From Mesodorylaimus sp. YZB2_4 (Eukaryota; Nematoda; Enoplea; Dorylaimida; Dorylaimidae), in the NCBI GenBank assembly GCA_030248295.1, contig JASANH010001053.1:1-64000 (forward strand): a stretch of 64,000 bases of DNA. The letters run 5' to 3'. A model generated the notes under the pieces. The model was not told the origin of the DNA. It searched no databases and saw only the letters and a program-made list of their open reading frames with translations. The translations under genes were made by a program, and so were the position numbers. Numbering within the stretch: position 1 is the stretch's first letter; each line of letters begins with the position of its first letter. Positions 12,281 through 23,300 of this stretch are shown piece by piece.

Positions 12281-12460
12281 CTAACGCGAGATCGCATCTG
12301 GTTGGAAAATCAGATATGCAGCGGAGTCGCTGTCATCGTCCGATTCGGGCACATCGGCTTCCATGTAATATCTTGCGTCCTGGAAGGCCTCGCAAGTCTT
12401 GTCTTGGAAGACTTTTCCGTCCATGGTCAACTTGAGATCATCTAATTGGCGCATGGGCTC
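12281..12460 (-). CDS. Orphan terminal exon of an unidentified protein
   Basis: On the minus strand a TTTTGTGACAG acceptor at 12461-12463 is followed by 59 in-frame codons and a stop. The translation (EPMRQLDDLKLTMDGKVF..., then EADVPESDDDSDSAAYLIF...) has strongly protein-like composition, unlike random frames here. A TGA lies just upstream in the same frame, so this is either a last exon entered in phase 0 or a short ORF from the Met at its third codon. I did not find the preceding exons between 12.5 and 14.2 kb. The family is not recognised. Confidence 0.45.
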   Translation of the reverse strand, partial: EPMRQLDDLKLTMDGKVFQDKTCEAFQDARYYMEADVPESDDDSDSAAYLIFQPDAISR

Positions 12461-13384
12461 CTGTCACAAAATTTCTGTGCGGCAAGTTGCAAAGTTGCGC
12501 AATCATAAAAGCACATTATTAATGTAAGAAAAATCATAATTTTGAAGAAGTTAGTTGTTTTGATGTGTTTCGACAGAATAACACGGGGACAACACTTTGT
12601 TTACACGTTCACAAGCAAATACCAGATTTTAACGCCGCGAGTTTCACCGAGGCATAAGTTTTGTGTGTATTTTTCAGATATTTGTCCAGTTGTGAACCAA
12701 TTTTGAACAAAAGTTTCTTGTTTTGCAAGAATCATCAATTACCCCAATTAGTTTTAATTGTTTTAATTACTTTATTTCTTTTGTTGCGAAAATCAGGCGC
12801 ACTTTTCCAGTTTGATTACTGTGTCATACTCTGCCGTTCGTCGCTTTGCAGAGGTGGTTTTATTTCGGGAGATTGTACTTTTTTGAATAGTCATGCGGAT
12901 GGTGTCTCATGTGTGCTCGTATTCCAGTGTCTACATAATTGACGAGCCTTCCATAAACATGGAGCAGTAGGCGTCCATGTCCGGTGCTCATTTGAGACCA
13001 GGCCGTGATGGATATGTGCGTTTTCTTGGTTTTGAGTGCGCTTAGCTAACAGGCAAAGGTTGAGCTTTTTCCGCCTACGAAGTAATTATTAGCTTCATTT
13101 CGTCAAATGTGAGTGGATAATCCATTTGGCACAAGCAGCCCAGACATGCGTAGGATTGTCGGGCGCAATAGACTTTGAATGCTCGACTATGCCCCCCCCC
13201 TTTGGATAAGCTCTCGTCCGGGACCTCGATTGAAAAAAGCCACGGTCTTTTGGTTTGGACGAATTTTTATAGTGAATTGTGTCTCTCTTTTATTGCCTAA
13301 TGTCAGGACAAGAGTCAAGATTTTCAAAGGATTCGATTTAAGGAGTGGACCTAAAACTTGTTTTTTTTGTAAAACTTGAAAAAA

Positions 13385-13965
13385 CTTTTTGTTTAAGGGC
13401 GTCCTGATGGAGTACCTAAAGGGGCAGGCAAATAGGTCGTGTCCGTGCGTAAGTCATCGACGGGTCAGTTTAGGCAAACTTGTCGTCCCGACATTCTGAC
13501 ATATAATCACAATGAAAGCTATTTTAAATGTAACCTTCTGGACAGGATCGGAGAAATATTTCTTGACTTGTTCATTTTGTGAGCATTCTGCCACTATAAA
13601 AATGCGAAAACATCATTTAATTGGTTGCTTTTTGGGTTTGATCTCAAAGAGAGCAGATAATATGTAGTTACTTTGTGATTTGTGCCTCCCGCCCTCAAAA
13701 ACATCCTTTTTCTATGGCTTTCTGCCTCAGAGGCTTCTAGTAAACACATTCCCCTTCGAGTGCTGTGTCTGAGCCCATGCCCCAAAATACAGTAATGATG
13801 ATTTCCTCATCGTGAAAAACAGGTCTTTTGTCGAGTCCTTCTTTTATCTCCCTGTACCGCCTTCCTTTTGTGGGGAACTTTTTGTCGACGAGAATCCTGC
13901 TGGGTACCTAAAGGGGGTAAGTACAAAGGGAGTTGTCCGCGCGTAAAAGTCTTGTCGGCTTTGTT
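13385..13965 (+). repeat. Pair of ~85-bp direct repeats, 490 bp apart
   Basis: Copies at about 13385-13465 and 13876-13965 share AACTTTTTGT at the start, a central GTACCTAAAGGGG, then GTTGTCCGCGCGTAA-like and GTC-rich segments. The similarity is imperfect. They could be the ends of a decayed element or two fragments of one interspersed repeat. Confidence 0.4.
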
Positions 13966-14262
13966 CAAAGGCGTCATTGACGTTAGTGTCAAGAAAAGAA
14001 TCTGATGCTTTCACAGCGATAATGAGGGCATTAGCATAAACAGGTGTAAGCTTGGCGCTAGACCCTCTGGCTGCGAGTCTCGAAGCATCGGAGTCTTCAT
14101 CGACAGCTTCTCAATCAGTATAAAACTAACCGGGGCAAAGAAGCGAGGAAGACTCATCCACTCATTAGCATAAGGCTGAAATAATTGGGTATAGGTGGTT
14201 TTCATTGGGAAACGTGCTTCGAGCTAATTTAATGTCTGATATCCTTATCAGCGCGTGTCCTT

Positions 14263-14274
14263 CTTTAATTTTAG
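14263..14274 (+). other. Splice acceptor before the receptor ATG
   Basis: CTTTAATTTTAG ends at 14274, 34 nt upstream of the first ATG of the chemoreceptor. It is either a trans-splice acceptor or the border of an unseen first exon. Confidence 0.35.
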
Positions 14275-14308
14275 TGATCCGACGATATCGAGAAGCATCA
14301 GTGGCCAG

Positions 14309-15421
14309 ATGAACTTGTCCGACGATATAATGGCCATTGATTTGAATGTGTCGTGCGAGCAAGCGGCAGCCGTCATGACAGCCAGTTATCGATACACTCT
14401 GATCAGTGAATGCGTGGTCGCTTCGTTGGCCATCCCACCAAATCTTATCCTTTTGATCATCATTTGGCGAGTAACTGTATTTTCACTGAATCTTCGTCTC
14501 CTACTCGCTCACTTCAGCTTTATCCTTTTATGGTATTCGATCGGTGACATCGCACGTGCTGTACAAATCCTCGTCTCACCCCAATGCGGATATCGGATGA
14601 CAATTCAACATTGTAAGATCTTGGACCTAGCATGCACTGGTATCGCGTTGGCCAATGTGTTTTATTCATTCCTTGGCTTATGCTCATATCGTTTATACGC
14701 CGCGTTAAATTATCGAAAATACGAGAAAGAGTCGCAAGGTAGACCGTGGATAGGTGTGGTCATAGTATTCTTGTCCTGGGTCACTACATTGGTCGTCAAC
14801 TGCCAGGATGTGCAATACCTGCCCAATGACCAATACCTGCCTATTTGCGCCAGCACCTTCGTACCATCACAATATTCGCTCATTTTCTTCGTGTATCTGG
14901 CATTCGAGGTGCTGGCCGTTGCCATCATCATTTTCGTATATTTCTATACCAAATATGTGGCACGCACGATGGCAATTAACCGAGCTCTGTTCGATCTCTC
15001 GTCTCGTTTTCAAATCGATCAAAGCGTGCGAGTAAATGGGGTGGTTATTCCGTCCCTCATTCTACACATCCTTTGCCACATCCCCACTTTCGTCCTCTTG
15101 ACGGGTCTCTCCGTCGAGTGGACGTTCGCGATGGTGAGTAGACCATGGTTCACTCGTATCACCTTCCTGCTGCGTCTCATCTACGCTTTGGTGCACCCAA
15201 TATTAGCTTTCCATTTAAATTTTAATTTGAAAACTCATGTGCTAAGCTTAAAGTTTTGTGCTAAAATTAAGGGCACACAAACACCGAAGACTCACGATCA
15301 GGGTCAGACGATTGGTGCACAAGGGGTTCGATCAAACCAAGCGCATCATTTTAATATCTTGGACAAAATGTGGGATGATACTAAGCCGAGGATTGATAGG
15401 AGAGGACAACAAAAGGTTTAG
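14309..15421 (+). CDS. Seven-transmembrane chemoreceptor, nematode Sra/Srab-like
   Basis: A long intronless frame encodes about 370 residues with seven hydrophobic segments. TM1 runs YTLISECVVASLAIPPNLIL. TM2 is LRLLLAHFSFILLWYSIGDI. TM3 starts at CKILDLACTG and ends in CSYRLYAALNYRKYEKE. TM4 is WIGVVIVFLSWVTTLVVNC, TM5 SLIFFVYLAFEVLAVAIIIF, TM6 VVIPSLILHILCHIPTFVLL and TM7 FLLRLIYALVHPILAFHLN. The post-TM3 R-x-YA...YRKYE segment and the TM5-TM6 loop LSSRFQIDQSVRVNG match the nematode serpentine receptor class a/ab pattern (YE after TM3; LS.R[FY]Q..[EDQ] before TM6). Such receptors usually act in sensory-neuron cilia. The start is the first ATG after an acceptor-like TTTAATTTTAG ending at 14274; an upstream exon cannot be excluded. 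The family call rests on motif pattern only. Confidence 0.75.
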   Translation: MNLSDDIMAIDLNVSCEQAAAVMTASYRYTLISECVVASLAIPPNLILLIIIWRVTVFSLNLRLLLAHFSFILLWYSIGDIARAVQILVSPQCGYRMTIQHCKILDLACTGIALANVFYSFLGLCSYRLYAALNYRKYEKESQGRPWIGVVIVFLSWVTTLVVNCQDVQYLPNDQYLPICASTFVPSQYSLIFFVYLAFEVLAVAIIIFVYFYTKYVARTMAINRALFDLSSRFQIDQSVRVNGVVIPSLILHILCHIPTFVLLTGLSVEWTFAMVSRPWFTRITFLLRLIYALVHPILAFHLNFNLKTHVLSLKFCAKIKGTQTPKTHDQGQTIGAQGVRSNQAHHFNILDKMWDDTKPRIDRRGQQKV

Positions 15422-17305
15422 GCGCGCCCCATTGTAAGCCTAAGTAACAGGATGTCGAGGTAAGGATAATGCTGTCAAGTCCGCGTGCACAATTGCCCCT
15501 CAACTATCGAGCTGTTATATCAAAGTTTTCATCACCTTGGCTCAAACTTTCAGAGTGAGATGACATCAGTAAAAATGTTTTGGAGGTGGATTGAGATCAA
15601 TCGATTATATGAGCTGAGAGATAATTTGCGCAAGCGTAATTTTTTTAAATGTCGCAAAAGATAATGGGTACGCGCTGTTTCATGCGCTCCCTATTACAAT
15701 GCGCGTGAATTAAAAATTTAAGATTCAAAAAGACTGCTCTATTTTCCGCGTTTAGATCAAAGAAAAGAAGCATAGTCATAGTTTTAGCTGCAACACAGAG
15801 GTTTAAGTCTATGAAGCGCCAAAGTTGGAATTCGCAGCATTTAATACAGCAGGAATTTCATTAAGCTGAGGGTATACCTGACTGCATCCTGCACAGTATC
15901 TTTAGGTGCCATTTTCATGTCATTGCGCTGATGAAAAACTAAGAAATTTAGAATTTAAGCATATCTGAGGCATACTCTTACCAAACCGTTATTTTTACCG
16001 TGTCTCGTGCCCCCAGATTGCATGTGCGTGCTTGGGTACTGAGTAAATTATGAATCAATGAATGAAAAAACTGCGCGCTTCAATATATTTTCGTTTGTGA
16101 AAGCCGTGCATGATTAAAAAATGTTAACCAGTGTCAAGTCCAGAAAACATAGCTTTATTTTGCAGAGATATGAAAAATGTATATTGCTGCACTGTATTTT
16201 TATGTGCGCTGTTGATGCTATAAATTGTCACGCGTCACTTCTCATACCATACTTATCCTGTTTCAAGAGTTATTTGTCCGGATTTTCTGTAAGTTATTTT
16301 ATTTTGTATAGAACATCGCTCCATGCACAGTATACACAGTATTGTATTGTGGTGCATAATAAAATATAGACTGTGACCGAGCGATTGTCAATGGGATGCA
16401 AATTTCAGAGCTAGTGGGAATATCTTGCTGATAGTAGCTCTGAGCGCCTTACACACAGTGATCTGAGTATTCTATCGCGCAAGCCTTTCGTTTGGCTGAA
16501 AAACAATCGACCATGAGATAGAAGAAAAGCTATGAAACAAATATGAAAAATGCAAAATACGAGTGGGATAAGTGGGCATTAATGAGTGCAAAACGATGAC
16601 GACGATGGTGCGCGGATAACAGATTGACATTCAAGTCAGAAAAAGGCTATGAAGTGTCTTTTCCGGACATATTTTTGCGTAGAATGAAAGTGATTAGCGA
16701 TTAAGCCAGTAGGTATGTCCATTATTAAATCTTATTACTTTGCAGTCACAAACAAAAAGCCGTGAAAAATTCACAACAGGTAATTTATGAATTTGAAATG
16801 GACAGATAGCGCTGCAAGGTACTGATATACTATGGATACTCGTACATTGATCACCACGATTTTATTCATTTCTTCGAGACCTCAAACTTGATCCGTTTTG
16901 GTCTAAAATAGAGAAGTTATTGATTTGCAACAAGCAGGATTTACTGTATGCACTGGCAAATCTGTGGGGGATGGGGTCGAGACCTTTGATCTTGAGAGTG
17001 CCCTTGCCATTTACAGAATGCCGTCAATCGGACTTGCTAATAAGCAGACCATCCAATCAAGGCCTTATTGACGAACAAAAGTCATATCTCAATAAACTTG
17101 GTTGCCATTCCCAGGCGTATGATATCATGCCATGAAACTACAAATTTTATCATAATCTTTACAATACCATTCCTTTTTGCCTTTAGGTGTGCGTGTAGGT
17201 TGGAAAGGAAGGGGTACAAGTGAAATGTGCAGCTAGATAACAGAGGCCAACTTGACTTTTAAACTTCCCGCGGGCGTTGCTGCAGCACTCTATAGCTTCT
17301 TAGCC
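15422..17305. other. Intergenic between convergent genes
   Basis: An AT-rich spacer between the 3' ends of the chemoreceptor (plus) and the REJ/GPS receptor (minus). An AATAAA-like AATAAAATATAGA near 16360 is the only regulatory-looking sequence. No coding exon seen. Confidence 0.45.
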
Positions 17306-20300
17306 CTACTCCTCGTTACCCTGTGCGAAAGAAAGCTCACCTTCAGTGATTGATATCCTCCTGACGGCCACTGTTGTTGTTTGAGCTGAATTTCTTTGAC
17401 TTCCATTGGGCGATGGATTAGTAGATGAAAACGGACTAACTTTATCTCGTCGCCCTCGATTCTTGATGGCCACCAGAGCAACCACAAATATAATAACAAC
17501 AAAGAACGCACCACCAACCGTGCCCCCAATAATTGCTGGCAAGGTGTCACTGGACGCTTGCCCTAAAATAGAAACATCTTTGCGCGATCAGGGTTCACAC
17601 AAAAGATGAAGCTAGTATGTACCAGGCTTTCTATCGATTTCCTGCACCACAGTGCCATTCCAATCCAAAATCAATATATTGGCATAGACGTCAGTGAAAA
17701 CCAGCTCCTCGTTTTTTATCTGATCAACTAACATCCATGTTGCCAGCTCTGCACTGATTTCTGGCGATTTTGGACCCAATGATTGAATGATAAACGTCAT
17801 TATTGTGCTGCCTAAAAAAAACACGGGTTTGACTTTTATTCCACTGCTAGCCTGTTTGTAGCTATCGAAATCTACGCAAAAAATTAACGTGGTTCAGTCC
17901 TTCACTGTATGTAACACAGGCAGCACTGCCTAAAATGAAGTTCCTATGTGAAAGCTAGTTTTTATTTTCAGATCCATCTAGGTTTGCAGACGTTCGCAAA
18001 AGGGCAAACAGAACCAAAGGCAATGACTTGATGCAGTGCTTAAAATATAGTTTTAGGTGTTTTTTCTTAGTTGGAAACAATGAATCTCTGCAATTCATAC
18101 ATGGGAACAATGCTAGCCATGCTTGAACTTTCTATCAAATAGCTAGAGCATCTGACTGATAAAACTATGAATATTTTAGCGTGGAATAAACAGTTCGGCA
18201 ATTCTTACCCTTTGAAAAGCTCATGTCCGCAATTCTTGATCGCGATATGTTCATAGTCATAGCCAGTTGAGTAGTCAGAGTGGAGGCGAGAGCTCCAGCG
18301 CCGCTTTTCATCACAGTTTGTTCATAGTCGTTCAATATTTTGATAGTCACAAGCCTGCTGTTGACATCATTCTTCAAGTCTAAACCAAAAACATTTTCAT
18401 CAACTTCAAAAAATGAAAACCTGTGTCCTACCTCTTTTGACAGGTGAATAGACCAGTGACTGAGGCACCACCTGCCAGTTGCTGGCTGATGGAGTCTGAT
18501 CACTCACTGTGTTGTTGATTCTGAGGACAAGCTCGCTCGTCTCTGTTCGATCAAAGTGGCTAGGTGGCCTCAAAATGAATGAAATCTGTCTTGTCCAACT
18601 GGAGGAAGAGACAGCCACAAATGTGTCCGCTGCAGGTTTCCTCACATCCACATCCACAATCCTACGTATTGAAGTGTTTATTCTCTCAGCTAACATTTCT
18701 TTAGTGGCATTGATCTCGTCCTCTTTCGAAAGATATTTTGGTGCATCGACATAGTCCATCAAAAATGTGATCTGAACTGGTTGATTGGGGGCGATGTTGG
18801 GTATGGCTGGTGGCGGGGCCTCGAAAACGGCGATGTAGCCAAATTTCCGGCATTGGCACCCAACGTATCGTTTGCCATTGGCCATGGTTTTTGTGCCGAT
18901 CATGTCGCAGAAGTTGCTTGTCCAATCTTGGGCTGTCAGGACGTACGTTTGGCACTGAAACGAAAGGTGCTTTACTTGTTTAAGTCTGGTGATAGAGGAC
19001 CATCGAGTTGGCCTGCTGTAGCAAAGCAGCCTCTCAGGACTGCTGTCACCATTGTAGGCGAAGGGCCAACTGGTTCAGAGTTTTCGGGGGAGAAGAAAGA
19101 ATAAAGTGTCTGCTTCTCACGCTGGATTGCTCGACTTGCGGCCAGGAAATCAGTTCACATAAAAGGCGCCCTTGTCGACATGAGTGCTGATGCGTTGAAA
19201 CATCAACATGAGCAGTATGCAGTGAACAGAGCCTCGTCTAGCCCGACCTCAGATGTCTACTGATGATGACCCCATCTTTTATCAGCGATACCTTCCAGCC
19301 TAGCAAACAGGAATTCAATCCTATCTGCATTACCTAAATTTTGAAGTCCTAGATAACTGTTAGCGGCCTTTCAGCAGTTGGAGGAATCACTAGTTATTAT
19401 CACCCTCGCTAGATCCCCTCAAAAAGACTAGACCTTACCGCATAGTGTCCGCTTCCACCATTCTTTATCAATGGCACCAGAACGACGTACCGTTCCCAGT
19501 CTGGTTTATTGATGGCCAGTGTGTCTTTGGATATGGGATCGACGAAGTGAACCATGTGCACATCACTCAGTGGAACCAAAGTACCATTTCTGAACATGTA
19601 ATCTGCGACCGGACTTGGTCCAGATTCAGTCGTCACGAAATAGACAGCAGTGGCCAGGCACACCGAAGTGCACGTACTCTTGCCTCCGTTGCACGACCAG
19701 AGGGTGTATGCTTGCTCCAAACCAGAACCGACTTGGAACTAAAAGTTAAGAAGTGAGGCAAAATAAAATTATTGCAATTTCTGGGCTAACGACCTGAATC
19801 CAAGGATCAGCATCAGGGCTAGGCACTAATGTTATTTTTCTTCAGCTGTAGGTCAGTTAAAAGTTTGATTTGACACTTGTGCAACCTAGCCTGGCTGGCG
19901 CAGGAGAGAGTACCAGCAAGAAAAAAACTCCAACGGAAGCAAGGAAGCCTTGCAATTATACCCGCAGTTAAAAACTCAACCCGGGGGGTTGGCCTACCCC
20001 CAGCTAGGGCGCGCTTTGATCGATACTCTATCCCACTCGCCATGGCCAATCAGGCGCTGATTATACTCGCGCGATCTAACGCAAATTCGGAAGTTTTGAG
20101 GCTACACCAACAATCAACATAACTAGGCATTCTCCTCGCAGGTCGTTAGTGATCCATAGACTTCAGCAGGCAGTGCAGGAGCAGGAGCTGCTTACCTGTG
20201 CTGGATTCGTCTGATCCAAGGTGGCCATGCTGACATTCTTGTTCAAAATGGACGGATCGATAAACAAGCCTTGCGCTTCGATGACGCAAAGGGGTTGTGC

Positions 20301-23300
20301 GGAGCCCTTCGAATTAGCGATCATTGGTGCCTGGGTGGCATCCCGACCCAAGCACATACGGTTCAACAGTTCTTGCGTGCCCTTCAAGTACACTGACACC
20401 GAATTAGCATCACTTGAATGAGTGACAATTATCTCGTAGGCGCCCAAAAGTTGAGTGATCTAAAACAGATGATGGTTTGTCGAGTGCAAAGTATCGAATG
20501 GATATAGCAATCAAAAAAATTTCAGATAGCGCAAATGAATAGGAATGTTCTAAACTTACACTATCCGCATCCACTGGGGCCTCAGTCTGTGATCCAATCG
20601 CGGGACTGCTCTGCCGCTTCCTTCTCTTTTTGGCCGCAGCTGTGAGATTTTTCGGTTCGCTGACTCCCATTGACGCCTCCAATCCTTGGATGACTTGTTT
20701 TAACTTGACTAAAATACCTTCTGCGATCGATGAATTGGGTCTGAGCAACATGCCATTAGCAACTCGAGTAGCGGCCACAAGATCGTCAATATCACTGGAA
20801 AAGGAAACCATGTAATCCTCATCACCTGATCATCCATAATTCCTTACCTGGTCGGAGTCAGACGTCCCAAAACGTGGGCGGCCACTGCCTGCGTGGCACC
20901 TTCTGATGACTCACCCAACTGACCACACTTCTGAGCTACGATAGCTTCCATTTTCATCGATGCACCAAACCCGTTCCCTAAAGTCACAAAAAACTGCCTG
21001 TCCGAGTGGAAAACTTGCATGCAGCTGACTAACCATCGTATAAATCTATTTGTATCTCTTGCATGAGACTTTCGATTGCTGCTGTCAAATTGACTGGTTG
21101 CTGCACTTGGAATGGCTGAGGTGGCGAAACAGCTTTCGTACAGGCTCCATGCAGGTCGCACACATTGACCAAGGCCTGATAGCCTATGCGGTTACAGGTA
21201 GGATGGGAAGATTCGGCTAAAAAGACAGGAATTTTTGCAGAGCTGATGAAAACATTTTCTGCAGCGGTTGCACAACGTTCTCCACGCTCGTGCAAAGTAG
21301 ATCCACGGTCTGCGATTGATTTAAAGTTTTTTCCCGCCAGAACATCCCAAAAATGACGCAGGATTCCGCATCTCAGAGTGAGAAATTTGCTGGTGATTTT
21401 TAATGGGAATAGACCTACATATTTCAGTCGGCTCTGATCCTGCAATCTTAGCATGAGGCGTTGGGGGGGGGGGGGGGGGAAGCACGAGTACGCTATTTCT
21501 GCCTGGAAATTGAGCATCTGTGGGCGTGGCATTCTTATCTCAGACCGATTTTAAGGGAGAAGCGTCGCCTTTTCAGATCAATTGTTTGAAAACCCTATCT
21601 GAAAAATGTTTTACGCACCCCACAGATGAATGTGCCCTTGTCTCACGTGCTGCCTTTTAGTGTACCATCCCATCAACCCATTGCTTCAAAGACCGTTTCA
21701 GTGTTGACTCCTGACCACAAACAGGTCTGTGCCAATCACTGGTGCAGCCGAAATGAGTGACGCCAGAGCCTAGGTGTGCGCAGCCAACATCAGCCTCACC
21801 TGAAGCCAAATAAATGTTAGTTTCTTCGACAGCACTGGCAGGAAACCAGTCGTCAGTCGTCTTGCCATTAGCCATGTGCGTTCTAATCCCAAACTGATAC
21901 GACAAGGGCATGTCCTCAACGTGGTCGACAAACCCCTTAGCTGCCAGTTTCAAAACAGTCGTCAAAGCGTAGATGACCGAGTCGGCTGGTATGGTGGACA
22001 TCTGAACACAAGCATTGCAGTCACGAGAACACAGTGTTTCCCAGCCCCCTACCGTCAACGTGCCCATTGTCGGCGGCTCGTCTGTCACAAAAGACACGAA
22101 TGACTCGCCGGTCAGTGCGGAAGTGGTGTTGGCCACGATGCGAGCTGCGTACATCGTCTTTGGTGCCAGACCAGTCCAGTTTGGATGTTGGGTTGATGGA
22201 GCGGGAGGCAGGGTAAATGAAAATATATAGCCGCCTGGACCGATTGCCGACGCTGGGACATAGACTTTTGTCCGCTGTCGTAAAGAGTGAGGCAGTGTGA
22301 CGTTTCCATAGCCTAAAAATAATTTTTTTAGAGACCCGTCAACAGAAGGGCCCCATTTAAAATAGATGTCTTAAGTAGGAATCGAACCCGTGCTTCTGTG
22401 ATCACCAGTCGAGATGTAGGAGACTGCGCGGCCGACCGAAGTCGAAGGGACGAAATCTTCGACTGGAGCAAGGCAAGTCTCGCGACTGTACCTGCGGCTG
22501 ATACATCAACCCGAGAGGTTGACGTTTCTTAGCCAGGGGAGATCTCTCACACTCACAATGACCAACTAGGCGGCGGAGTTACAGAGAACACTTCAGCCGC
22601 ATCTTTGGGCGTAGAGGAGAAAGTTCGATTCCCGCTCAAGGCTCCAATTTTTTTGCATGTCTTGCCTGCTTTGCGCCTCTTTCTAAGACTTTTGGCAGCT
22701 TACCTTGACTCTCTACAAAAGACAAAGTCACTGTCACATTTTCAGTGGAAAATACATTAGTTCGGAACGTGATGGGTTGATCGCCACTCGGTTTCTGCAG
22801 TCCCATGGGTAACATTTCCACCAAGGGCACTTGACCAGGTACCAGTGTCACCATTACAGTATCTTTGCCTTGAATTGTACCGCTCTGGACAGTGTCTGTG
22901 AAATTGTACATGCCCGTTTCAAAAGTATTAGCAGGGATGATGATCAAGGGTCGATTCCTGTTGAACACTTCTTCGAATAGGACAGTTGTGCTGGAATTTG
23001 ACTTGAGATAACAAGGGGTGGCTTTGGACTGGTCACTGGGTGCGGTGGGATCGAGGCGACTGCATGTCCAGCTGTGATCCAAGGACTGAAAGAAAGAAGC
23101 AGAAATTGTCAAGCTGATCCTCCGTCTTTTGCTGTGCTTACTTGAATCTTTCTATTTGGATCGTGTGATGCCGACCCATCCAATATCAAATCCTCAGCAA
23201 CGCCCTGTTTGTATGTGGTGGCGCCCAGTCGAACCCACAGGGGCTGTGGCTCAAAAGTGAATTCGACGGTGGTCTCGGCAGTGAAATTCCGATCGTTGAG

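Larger units (their letters stand above)
12461..14274. other. Intergenic with a direct repeat
   Basis: No further exon could be linked to the orphan exon. The only structure seen is the pair of repeats at 13385-13465 and 13876-13965, described separately. Confidence 0.4.

Noticed and set aside
22636..22680. Coding extension of the REJ/GPS exon 18 toward lower coordinates
   Set aside because: A GTAAGC donor at 22703 and the phase-matched exon at 22312 show that this is intron; the downstream residues come from repeat R3.
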